This document shows, in pieces, positions 1-6,158 of a stretch of DNA of 7,843 nucleotides. A program made the translations under genes and the position numbers. Under the pieces are notes generated by a model. The model searched no databases and was not told the origin of the DNA. It saw only the letters and a program-made list of their open reading frames with translations. Origin of the DNA: an uncultured Acidimicrobium sp. (GTDB lineage Bacteria > Actinomycetota > Acidimicrobiia > Acidimicrobiales > Ilumatobacteraceae); assembly GCA_903895515.1 (NCBI GenBank), contig CAITUB010000254.1:1-7843 (forward strand), in the 5' to 3' direction. Positions within the stretch are counted from its first letter, which is position 1; each line of letters starts with the position of its first letter.

Positions 1-10
1 GGGGATTCAC

Positions 11-36
11 GTTGCCATTCACACTAATCTGCCTAG
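11..36 (+). promoter_or_regulatory. Candidate leaderless promoter of the F420 oxidoreductase gene
   Basis: A -10-like hexamer TAATCT at 25-30 is followed by exactly 6 nt and then the ATG at 37. A transcript starting the usual 6-7 nt after the -10 would therefore begin at or next to the start codon. No Shine-Dalgarno sequence is visible before the ATG. No convincing -35 is seen, and the window edge cuts that region. Thirteen nt before the -10 there is a GTTG block that resembles the one in front of the transporter gene at 2763. Leaderless starts of this form are common in actinobacteria; the assignment here is inference from spacing. Confidence 0.5.
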
Positions 37-990
37 ATGCCTTCTTCCCGTCAGTTCCCGATTCGTCCATTTCGCTTTGGAATTCAAGCAAGTAGCACTC
101 CAACAGGCAAAGAATGGGTGGAACTTGCAAAGAAAACTGAAGCACTTGGCTATGGCGCGCTCACCATGCCCGATCACTTCACCGAGCAACTTGCACCCCT
201 GCCCGCACTCACAGCTGCTGCAATGGCAACATCAATGCTTCGTATTGGCGCGTTGGTGTGGGACAACGACTACAAACACCCAGTGGTATTTGCAAAAGAA
301 ATGGCAACGCTCGACGTGTTAAGCGATGGTCGTCTGGACTTAGGCATCGGTGCAGGATGGATGATTACCGACTATGAGCAATCAGGCATTCCTTACGAAT
401 CTGCAGGCACGCGCATTGACAAAATGATCGAAGGCATCGACATTATGAAGGGTTGCTTTGCGCAAGGACCGTTCTCCTATGCCGGCAAGCACTACACCAT
501 CACCAACTACAACGGCATGCCAAAACCCGTGCAGGGAACGTGTCCGCCAATTTTGATTGGTGGCGGTGGCAAGCGCGTACTCACCTATGCAGCAAAGGTT
601 GCCGACATTGTGGGCATCAATGCCACTATGAGCGCTGGAGCCGTTGGACCAGAAGCCATTTCCACCATGACTGCCGAGGCCGTAGACGCAAAGGTAGACA
701 TTGTGCGCGAAGCTTCTGGAGACCGCATCAAGGACATTGAAATGAACATTCGTGCCTTCTTGGTCAACGTCACCGACGACGCCGAAGGTGCAATTAGCAG
801 GCTGGCAAAGGGAATGGGCGTTGAAGAGTCCATGGTGGCCAACACCCCATTCGCGTTAATGGGACCACCAAGCAAACTCATCGAAGATCTGCTTGCTCGC
901 CGTGAACGTTGGGGCTTTTCCTATGTAATCGTTGGTGGTGAAGACGTTGAGGCGTTTGCACCGGTGGTGGCAGCGCTAGCCGGCAAATAG
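37..990 (+). CDS. F420-dependent LLM-class oxidoreductase (MSMEG_2516-like)
   Basis: This 317-residue protein belongs to the luciferase-like monooxygenase superfamily, TIM-barrel enzymes that usually use coenzyme F420 (sometimes FMN) for hydride transfer. Family marks are MPDHF (44-48), a stretch near 72-108 containing ALVWDNDYKHP and GRLDLGIGAGW (98-108), and a glycine-rich GGGGKR loop (175-180) typical of cofactor phosphate binding. The DNDYKHP and GAGW pattern matches what I recall of the MSMEG_2516-type family of F420 enzymes. Length is normal and there is no signal peptide, so it is cytosolic. The start was chosen because the ATG has a -10-like hexamer 6 nt upstream and the conserved RPFRFG strand follows shortly after. 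The substrate cannot be read from sequence. The gene stands alone or is read through into the cold-shock gene, because no terminator is evident after its TAG. Confidence 0.88.
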   Translation: MPSSRQFPIRPFRFGIQASSTPTGKEWVELAKKTEALGYGALTMPDHFTEQLAPLPALTAAAMATSMLRIGALVWDNDYKHPVVFAKEMATLDVLSDGRLDLGIGAGWMITDYEQSGIPYESAGTRIDKMIEGIDIMKGCFAQGPFSYAGKHYTITNYNGMPKPVQGTCPPILIGGGGKRVLTYAAKVADIVGINATMSAGAVGPEAISTMTAEAVDAKVDIVREASGDRIKDIEMNIRAFLVNVTDDAEGAISRLAKGMGVEESMVANTPFALMGPPSKLIEDLLARRERWGFSYVIVGGEDVEAFAPVVAALAGK

Positions 991-1020
991 TTGACGAGAT
1001 GAAGTGTGTTTAGGTACAAC
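991..1020 (+). promoter_or_regulatory. Candidate promoter of the cold-shock gene
   Basis: TTGACG (991-996) begins right after the stop codon of the oxidoreductase gene and is followed, 18 nt on, by TACAAC (1015-1020). This is a fair match to the -35/-10 pattern for the housekeeping sigma factor. Transcription would start near 1027 and leave a leader of about 60 nt before the cold-shock ATG. Long leaders are usual for csp genes, but I see no convincing conserved leader structure here. Confidence 0.4.
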
Positions 1021-1086
1021 TTGTCATAACCTAGAAGTCGGATTTGCCACAAGGGCTCTTCCTCATTTCACGAAAAGAGAAAAGTT

Positions 1087-1284
1087 ATGCGCGGTACCGT
1101 CAAATTCTTTAATGCAGAGAAGGGCTACGGCTTTATTTCACGAGACGGAGGGGACGATGTTTTCGTTCACTTCTCGAACATCAAGGGCGAAGGCTACAAG
1201 TCTTTGTTCGAAGGTCAAGCCGTTGAATTCGACGTTGCACCTGGTCGCAAGGGTGAGGAAGCACAAAACGTCGTCGTAATCTGA
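1087..1284 (+). CDS. Cold-shock domain protein (CspA family)
   Basis: This single-domain protein of 65 residues is the normal size for bacterial CspA-type RNA chaperones, five-stranded OB folds that bind single-stranded RNA or DNA and melt structure in mRNA. RNP1 is present as KGYGFI (12-17) and RNP2 as VFVHF (25-29), with the aromatic residues expected to stack on bases. The N-terminal GTVKFFNAEKGYGF run is diagnostic. A purine-rich AGAGAAAAG at 1076-1084 lies just before the ATG and serves as a weak ribosome binding site, so this gene appears to have a leader, unlike its upstream neighbour. The stop lies 16 nt from the tail of the opposing amidase gene. Whether it is cold-induced or constitutive cannot be judged, and the csp paralogue letter cannot be assigned. 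Confidence 0.96.
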   Translation: MRGTVKFFNAEKGYGFISRDGGDDVFVHFSNIKGEGYKSLFEGQAVEFDVAPGRKGEEAQNVVVI

Positions 1285-1300
1285 CGAACTAATTAATAAT

Positions 1301-2707
1301 TCAGTCGATCGGATCGATCGGCGTGCTTAAACCACACGTCGATTCGATCTGCTCGGCGATTGCAAGGCAGTGAAGATCGGTGAAGCGAGACCCGATCACC
1401 TGGACACCCACTGGAAGCGAGTCGGCCATTCCGCCCGGCACCACCACTGCAGGAAGTCCAAGCAAGTTTGCTGGCAACACAGCACGTAGCTGTTGCAACG
1501 TTCCCATTGCACTCTCTACATCTTTAATGTCGTTGTCGTAAACAAATGCTGGCTCTGTCCACGTTGGACAAATAAGCACTGGGTTTTCCTGAAACCACAA
1601 TGACCAACGTCGTGCGACACCGTTGCGTTGAGTCTGTGCATTTGCCCATCCCGCAAAGTCAATTTCTGCCATTCCTTCACGAGTGAGTTCAAGGAACTGT
1701 CGACCGCCCTCGCCCATCACCATGTTCAGCAAATCAAGCTGCAACGTGAGTTCACCATTCATTTGGTCTGACCAGAGTTGGCATGCAAGTTCGAAATCAG
1801 GTGGAGTGCCTTCAACAACTTCGTGACCAGCATTCGACAACGCATCTGCTGCATTGCGCACCGCTTGCATAATTTGCGGATGCGTCGTTCCACCTGGTGG
1901 GTTCGCCATTACTACAACGCGAGTTTTCTTTGCTGCAGGAAATTCGTCCAACACAACTGGAACACTGATTGGGTCGCGCGCATGCGCACCGGCAACTACT
2001 CGCAAGCCAGCACGCACGTCGGCAATGCGACGAGCCATCACACCTTGCCCAAGCATGAGTTGCGAACTGAGACCGAAGTCTTCAATCGGAAACATTTGTG
2101 CGTCAGGTACGACACCTTTCGTTGGCATGATGGAAGCAATGCCGTTGCAATGCGCAGGGTTGCGCAACGAACCGCCGATGTCATTGCCAAGACCGAGTGG
2201 CGACATTCCACTCGCAAGAGCAGCACCTTCACCACCGCTTGACCCACCTGCAGTGCGGTCCGACTTCCATGGGTTCTTCGTACGGCCGTACAGGGTGCTG
2301 TCGGTATGTACGCGCAAGCCCAAGTCGGGCATGTTGGTGCGCCCAAGCATGATTGCTCCAGATGCGCGCATGCGCTCAATTGTTGGCGCATCGATAGCGG
2401 GAATGGCTTCGGCTAAGGCCGTGATGCCCTGAGTGGTGGCCTGGCCAGCGACGTCGATATTGATCTTGACGGTGTACGGAACTCCATGCAACGGACCGAT
2501 AGGGCCTCCTTGTGCGAGCGCCTTGTCGGCAGCGTCAGCACCCGTGCGAGCCTCGTCGGCCATCACACGAATAATGGCATTGACCTTCGGGTTCACTTCA
2601 TCGATGCGGGCAAGATGAGCGTCGACTACTTCCCTACTGGAAAACTTTTTACTGCGAATACCTTCTGCAAGGTCTAGAGCACTGTTACGCCACAATTCGT
2701 TCGTCAT
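1301..2707 (-). CDS. Amidase-signature family hydrolase
   Basis: This 468-residue enzyme of the amidase signature family hydrolyses a carboxamide bond with a Ser-cisSer-Lys triad. Numbered from MTNEL, the triad is visible as Lys81 (GVPYTVKINID), Ser156 (GGSSGGE, 154-160) and nucleophile Ser180 (GNDIGGSLRNPA). The 75- and 24-residue spacings equal those of fatty acid amide hydrolase (Lys142, Ser217, Ser241). The C-terminal LLGLPAVVVPGG and LPVGVQVIG segments are also typical. It is cytosolic, with no signal peptide. The start was placed at 2707 rather than the upstream in-frame codon at 2725 because a strong GAGGGGG ribosome binding site sits 4 nt before 2707. No gatB or gatC is nearby, so a stand-alone amidase is likelier than the GatA subunit of the tRNA amidotransferase. 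The substrate is unknown. The C-terminus is a PIDPID duplication. Confidence 0.92.
   Translation of the reverse strand: MTNELWRNSALDLAEGIRSKKFSSREVVDAHLARIDEVNPKVNAIIRVMADEARTGADAADKALAQGGPIGPLHGVPYTVKINIDVAGQATTQGITALAEAIPAIDAPTIERMRASGAIMLGRTNMPDLGLRVHTDSTLYGRTKNPWKSDRTAGGSSGGEGAALASGMSPLGLGNDIGGSLRNPAHCNGIASIMPTKGVVPDAQMFPIEDFGLSSQLMLGQGVMARRIADVRAGLRVVAGAHARDPISVPVVLDEFPAAKKTRVVVMANPPGGTTHPQIMQAVRNAADALSNAGHEVVEGTPPDFELACQLWSDQMNGELTLQLDLLNMVMGEGGRQFLELTREGMAEIDFAGWANAQTQRNGVARRWSLWFQENPVLICPTWTEPAFVYDNDIKDVESAMGTLQQLRAVLPANLLGLPAVVVPGGMADSLPVGVQVIGSRFTDLHCLAIAEQIESTCGLSTPIDPID
1304..1322. terminator. Hairpin at the csp/amidase tail-to-tail junction
   Basis: CGATCG (1306-1311) and CGATCG (1315-1320) pair around a 3-nt GAT loop. 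A U-G and a G-C pair outside (1305/1321, 1304/1322) extend the stem to 8 bp. For csp it lies about 20 nt after the stop codon without a following U tract. For the amidase it lies inside the last codons and is followed on that strand by an AT-rich stretch (1285-1303). It is the only strong hairpin between the two genes, so a bidirectional terminator role is plausible but unproven. Confidence 0.4.
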
Positions 2708-2710
2708 GTT

Positions 2711-2718
2711 TCCCCCTC
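2711..2718 (-). promoter_or_regulatory. Ribosome binding site fixing the amidase start
   Basis: On the minus strand the sequence GAGGGGGA is followed by AAC and the ATG at 2707. This strong Shine-Dalgarno match favours MTNEL as the N-terminus over the in-frame start six codons upstream, whose first codons would otherwise contain this site. Confidence 0.75.
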
Positions 2719-2736
2719 GGACCAAGAGTACCCAAT

Positions 2737-2762
2737 GTTGGCCGTGGCACTAGATTCGGAGC
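2737..2762 (+). promoter_or_regulatory. Candidate leaderless promoter of the DMT transporter gene
   Basis: TAGATT at 2751-2756 is followed by 6 nt and the GTG at 2763, the same geometry as before the gene at 37. The only Shine-Dalgarno-like bases (GGAG, 2758-2761) lie 1 nt from the start codon, too near to work. A GTTG block at 2737-2740 and a CAC just before the hexamer are shared with the promoter candidate at 11-36. No good -35 is seen. A minus-strand promoter for the amidase must share this 55-nt space. One weak possibility is TTGATT at 2772-2777 with TCTAGT at 2749-2754, read on the minus strand, which would overlap this -10. Confidence 0.45.
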
Positions 2763-3671
2763 GTGGTAAAGAATCAAAAATTGCTCGGATCGTTTTTGAT
2801 TGTTTTTGCCAGTGGATGTTTTGCGATGGTTCCGTTTATGGCAAAAACCACGTACGACGAAGGTGCCAATGCTCTCGGCATGTTGTCTGCCCGATTCACC
2901 ATGTCGGCAATCATGATGGTGATATTGCGTTTTGTTTTAGTTCGCGACACTCCGTGGCCACGAAAGCAACTGCTTCCCGACTTATTGTCACTTGGTTTTG
3001 TTGGCATCACCATTTGTTCGCTCACGTACTTCACCGCCATACGCGACATCGACACCAGCCTTGCCATCGTCATTTTTTATTGCAACCCCGTCATGGTGGT
3101 TCTTGCATCATGGGTGATCTACAAAAAGAAACCTTCGAAGAGCATCGTGTACGCGCTGATCTTCACCATGGTTGGCGTTGGCATTACCACGGGAGAAATT
3201 GGCGGAGGTAGTTCTCACGCGGTGATGCTCGTTCTCATCTCTTCGCTTGCGTATGTGTTTTATGCGCTTGGCTGTTCCCGTTCACTAAAACACACCGACA
3301 TGTTCACCGGAGTCACGTTCGTCAATATTGGTGCTGCACTTGGTTTCAATTTGTATGCGCTTGTTTCTCCAGGCGGCATGAAACCCGATTACCCAGATAC
3401 CACTAAAGGCTGGGTGGTCATTGTTGCGCTGGCAATAGTTGGAACCGTATTCCCTACGTCAACATTTTTCATGGGCTTAAGGCGCATTGGAACGAACATG
3501 ACGTCAATATTCACCACAAGCGAACCTGTTTTCGGAATTGCGTGCGGAATACTTATCTTGAACGAACACCTCTCGTTAAACCGAGTGATTGGTGCAGCAT
3601 TCGTGATCGGTGCACTACTGATGCTGTCAGTTGTTGAATCTCGTTCCGAGACTGTTACTGCCCACCAGTAA
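2763..3671 (+). CDS. DMT-superfamily (EamA) membrane transporter
   Basis: This 302-residue integral membrane protein has the size and hydrophobic pattern of the drug/metabolite transporter superfamily: about ten membrane helices formed by two EamA repeats, roughly residues 8-140 and 150-295. The first helix (LLGSFLIVFASGCFAMVPF) starts near the N-terminus. The early second-repeat region (SSLAYVFYALGCSRSL) and the end-of-fold segment with TSIFTTSEPVFGIACGILILNE are characteristic, the latter matching the conserved E-P-x-F motif before the ninth helix. Such proteins export or import small metabolites, but the substrate cannot be inferred. GTG at 2763 is the only reasonable start, because a TAG in frame at 2751 closes the frame upstream. 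It diverges from the amidase gene across 55 nt and overlaps the serine hydrolase gene tail to tail by 17 nt. Confidence 0.88.
   Translation: MVKNQKLLGSFLIVFASGCFAMVPFMAKTTYDEGANALGMLSARFTMSAIMMVILRFVLVRDTPWPRKQLLPDLLSLGFVGITICSLTYFTAIRDIDTSLAIVIFYCNPVMVVLASWVIYKKKPSKSIVYALIFTMVGVGITTGEIGGGSSHAVMLVLISSLAYVFYALGCSRSLKHTDMFTGVTFVNIGAALGFNLYALVSPGGMKPDYPDTTKGWVVIVALAIVGTVFPTSTFFMGLRRIGTNMTSIFTTSEPVFGIACGILILNEHLSLNRVIGAAFVIGALLMLSVVESRSETVTAHQ
3639..3651. repeat. Small inverted repeat beside the convergent stops
   Basis: TCTCG (3639-3643) and CGAGA (3647-3651) form a 5-bp stem around TTC, inside the last codons of the transporter gene. It directly abuts the larger hairpin at 3652-3674, giving two hairpins in tandem at the junction. 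On its own it would be unremarkable. Confidence 0.45.
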
Positions 3672-3674
3672 CGG
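3652..3674. terminator. Symmetric hairpin containing both convergent stop codons
   Basis: GTTACTG (3654-3660) and CAGTAAC (3666-3672) are perfect reverse complements around a 5-nt CCCAC loop. A U-G and a C-G pair can extend the plus-strand stem to 9 bp (3652-3674). The repeat contains the TAA of the transporter gene on one strand and the TAA of the serine hydrolase gene on the other, so each mRNA would fold the hairpin over its own stop codon. No U tract follows on either strand, so this would be a non-canonical bidirectional terminator or an RNA 3'-end stabiliser. The pairing is seen directly; the function is inferred. Confidence 0.5.
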
Positions 3675-4566
3675 GGAACTGTTCAATCAACTCCCGCAAG
3701 CCTGCGACCACAGAGTTGCGCTTCGCCGAGACAGTTTTTCCTAGACGCACCACGACCACATCCCGATCAGGTATCACCATGATGTATTGGCCCTCGTAGC
3801 CCGAAGCAACCAGGCTGTTGTGCTCTCCTGGCAGTGTCCACCAATGGGCTCCGTAACCCAGGCCTGTCTCGTCATCGAACACATGTTGAGTTCGTGCATG
3901 GTCCACCCAGCCTTCAGGCAATATCCGCTTCCCATTGGACATTCCGTCGTGAAGGTACAGCTGCCCGAACTTCGCAAACTCTCGTGCGGTGGCATAGACG
4001 TACGACGAACCGACAAAAGTTCCTGCTGCATCAAACTTCGGTTCTGCCTGCATGCCAATTGCATCGAACAACCTGGTTCGCATGAAGCGCTCAATATGTT
4101 CATGTGAGCCCGGTGTATCGCCGAGCACATTGCCAAGCAGTCGGGTGACGATGTTTGTCGTACCCGACGAATACAGCCACTCCGACCCAGGTATTGATGC
4201 AAGTGGCTGCGCGATGGCGTAGCCCCCATTGTCGTCCTTTCCCGATCCGAACAACATGTCAATCACGTCGGATGCATCGTCATCTACGTAGTCCTCCACC
4301 CAAGAAAGACCCGATCGCATTTCAAGTAGTTGCTGAAGTGTGATGTTGCGACGATCGTCATGTGCCCATTCGGGAAACAAATTGTTGTCTTCAACATGCA
4401 ATAAACCATCCATTTGCGCAATGCCAACGAGGGCATGGGTAATGCTCTTTGCCATTGACCATGAAATGAGCGTGGTTTCAGCCGTAGCGTCTGGCCCGTA
4501 CAGCTCGGACACCACTTCGCCTTTGTGCAGCACCAATTGGGCAAGGGTCACATTGTCATCTGTCAT
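3655..4566 (-). CDS. Serine hydrolase, beta-lactamase class C / NylB-like fold
   Basis: This 303-residue serine hydrolase has the penicillin-binding-protein fold found in class C beta-lactamases, esterases and 6-aminohexanoate-dimer hydrolase (NylB). The nucleophile motif is SMAK (Ser37, Lys40) within WSMAKSITHALVG. The second motif region is YSSGTTN (132-138, Tyr132 as likely base). GYEGQYI (256-262) followed by PDRDVVVVRLGKT is the usual third-motif strand. It is shorter than NylB (about 390 residues), mainly because little precedes the SxxK motif. The start is well supported, with GGAGG 7 nt before the ATG and a TGA in frame upstream. No signal peptide is seen, so a cytosolic enzyme is likely, which argues against cell-wall or antibiotic substrates. 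The start overlaps the stop of the nuclease gene (ATGA), and it is the last gene of the mod-led run. The substrate is unknown. Confidence 0.85.
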   Translation of the reverse strand: MTDDNVTLAQLVLHKGEVVSELYGPDATAETTLISWSMAKSITHALVGIAQMDGLLHVEDNNLFPEWAHDDRRNITLQQLLEMRSGLSWVEDYVDDDASDVIDMLFGSGKDDNGGYAIAQPLASIPGSEWLYSSGTTNIVTRLLGNVLGDTPGSHEHIERFMRTRLFDAIGMQAEPKFDAAGTFVGSSYVYATAREFAKFGQLYLHDGMSNGKRILPEGWVDHARTQHVFDDETGLGYGAHWWTLPGEHNSLVASGYEGQYIMVIPDRDVVVVRLGKTVSAKRNSVVAGLRELIEQFPVTGGQ

Positions 4567-6155
4567 TTCTGGGCCTCCAAAAATTTGGCAATACAGAGCA
4601 CTTCATCCATTGCGTCGCTTCTTAACATTCCATGCTCATCATGCACACTTGACGGTGCGATGATCGCCTCGTGAATTTGCTTACTGAGCGAGCCAAGAGG
4701 CGTGAACAGCTGATCGGCATTTCGAGTTGATGCGAGTACGCCGTTATCTACTTCGTAAACAATATTGTCAAACGTAACCGTGAACATTCCTTGTTTGCAT
4801 AGTTGCTCTGCTTGCTTCTGTCGACGCAACACGGTTTCAAAAACTTGAATACGGTCACGTAAATACGCGGCCTCTTCGTACCGTTGTGCCTCCGAATGAG
4901 CATTCATCCGTTCGGTAAGAGCATCAAGCACATGGCTGCTTTTCCCGACCAGCGCATCTGCTGCAAGCTGCACGGCGTTTGCATACGACTCTGGCTCTGC
5001 AGTGCCCGAGCACGGGCACTGTGCAAGACCAAGGCGGGCTGCCGAACATACAGGCGCACCATCTGGGGCAACATAATTGCGGCCCATACGTACCGTGCAA
5101 CGCCGAAGTGGAATTACCGATTCGATGGCATCGACGACTTCGGTTGCCATGTTGCGGGTAGAGATGGGCCCAATACAAATGCCTTTTGCCGACGGCGTCT
5201 TCGACACCAAGAGACGGGGCCACTCTTCTTCGGTGGTTAAGCGCACATAGCAATACTTTGCCGTTCGTGTTCCAGCGTGGTTGTAGCGGGGACGAAGTCT
5301 GCCAATAATGCGCAACTCCAGCACCTCGGCCGTTAATAGGTCGGGAGTTTGAATGTATTCAACTCCTTGCATCAGCTTCAACAATGAACCCACTTTGGTC
5401 CGTGACTCGTTTGTTCCAAAGTAACTACGCACACGAGAACGCAGGTTGCTGGCCTTGCCCACATACAACACTTCGCCTTGCGCATCGGTGAACATGTAGA
5501 CACCAGTAGTTCGCGGCAACGTCTCGGTGAGTTTTAATTTGCTTGCTTGCGGATGCGAGCCAAGCTTTGGCAATGCAATGAGATCATTCAGGTCGTACAC
5601 GCCAAAACCTGCAGCACGTTCAATGAGGTAATGCAACAAATCACCAGTCGCAAGCACATCGTTCATCGCTCGGTGAGCAGGTTGATGCTTGAGCCCGAGG
5701 CTTTCGGCCAACGTCGACAGCTTGCAGTTTGGCACTTCGTTGCGCACGAGGCGCCTTGCTAACGAAACCGTATCCACCACTTTGTTCGTGAGCCTTGGCC
5801 GACCGTCTCGCTCGAGTGACGCCTGAATGAACCCCATGTCGAAACGAGCATTGTGAGCAACAATCACCGAGTCGCCGATGAATTCGACAAGATCATCGAG
5901 CACATCTTCTATCGGTGGTGAATTCATCACCATGATGTCGGTAATGCCGGTGAGCATCACGATGAATGACGGAATTGCGCACCCCGGATTTATCAGAGTG
6001 TTGAAGCGTGCAATTTCTTCTCCGCCTTGATACTTCACCGCGCCAATTTCGGTAATGCCGCCAACTTCGGCAGACGAGCCAGCGGTTTCTAAGTCAAGAA
6101 CGCAAAACACCACATTGGACAATGCCGGACTTGCATCGTCGAGTGAGAGCTGCAT
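4563..6155 (-). CDS. DEDDh exonuclease fused to UvrC-like GIY-YIG nuclease
   Basis: This 530-residue fusion joins two nucleases. Residues 15-180 form a DnaQ/epsilon-type 3'-5' exonuclease with all five catalytic positions: Asp21 and Glu23 (DLET), Asp106 (HNARFD), and His161 and Asp166 (HRAMND). Residues 212-292 form a GIY-YIG endonuclease like the N-terminal half of UvrC or Cho: GVY (218-220), LYVG (230-233), Arg239, a Glu in TAEVLELR (probably Glu280) and RYN (290-292). Cys353, 370, 380 and 382 fall where UvrC has its cysteine cluster. Residues 411-446 match a UVR motif (RYEEAAYLRDRI), which in UvrC binds UvrB. The C-terminal RNase H-like and helix-hairpin-helix parts of true UvrC are absent. 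The layout equals that of mycobacterial Rv2191-like proteins, and a role in nucleotide excision repair or DNA processing is expected. It starts 3 nt after modC with no clear ribosome binding site, so its translation is probably coupled. Confidence 0.92.
   Translation of the reverse strand: MQLSLDDASPALSNVVFCVLDLETAGSSAEVGGITEIGAVKYQGGEEIARFNTLINPGCAIPSFIVMLTGITDIMVMNSPPIEDVLDDLVEFIGDSVIVAHNARFDMGFIQASLERDGRPRLTNKVVDTVSLARRLVRNEVPNCKLSTLAESLGLKHQPAHRAMNDVLATGDLLHYLIERAAGFGVYDLNDLIALPKLGSHPQASKLKLTETLPRTTGVYMFTDAQGEVLYVGKASNLRSRVRSYFGTNESRTKVGSLLKLMQGVEYIQTPDLLTAEVLELRIIGRLRPRYNHAGTRTAKYCYVRLTTEEEWPRLLVSKTPSAKGICIGPISTRNMATEVVDAIESVIPLRRCTVRMGRNYVAPDGAPVCSAARLGLAQCPCSGTAEPESYANAVQLAADALVGKSSHVLDALTERMNAHSEAQRYEEAAYLRDRIQVFETVLRRQKQAEQLCKQGMFTVTFDNIVYEVDNGVLASTRNADQLFTPLGSLSKQIHEAIIAPSSVHDEHGMLRSDAMDEVLCIAKFLEAQK
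4574..4578 (-). promoter_or_regulatory. Ribosome binding site of the serine hydrolase
   Basis: GGAGG on the minus strand lies 7 nt before the ATG at 4566 and inside the last codons of the nuclease gene. It fixes the unusually late start of the hydrolase as genuine rather than as a truncation artefact. Confidence 0.75.
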
Positions 6156-6158
6156 GAT

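Noticed and set aside
1056..1080. CTCTT/AAGAG pairing in the csp leader that could mask the ribosome binding site
   Set aside because: The stem is only 5 bp with a 14-nt loop, too weak to call a cold-responsive RNA switch without comparative support.
1306..1320. CGATCG pairs as a HIP1-like genome motif
   Set aside because: The full GCGATCGC octamer is absent and the bases are explained by the PIDPID tandem codons and the hairpin.
1854..2432. Plus-strand open frame of 192 codons
   Set aside because: It lies fully antisense to the amidase, whose catalytic residues and length are intact. Its translation is a low-complexity mix with no recognisable domain and it has no ribosome binding site, so it is a shadow of codon bias.
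2708..2725. Six-codon longer N-terminus for the amidase (MVRGGN)
   Set aside because: These codons contain the GAGGGGG ribosome binding site of the ATG at 2707, and no such site precedes 2725.
3787..4107. Plus-strand open frame of 106 codons
   Set aside because: It is antisense to the serine hydrolase gene and shows no domain or ribosome binding site.
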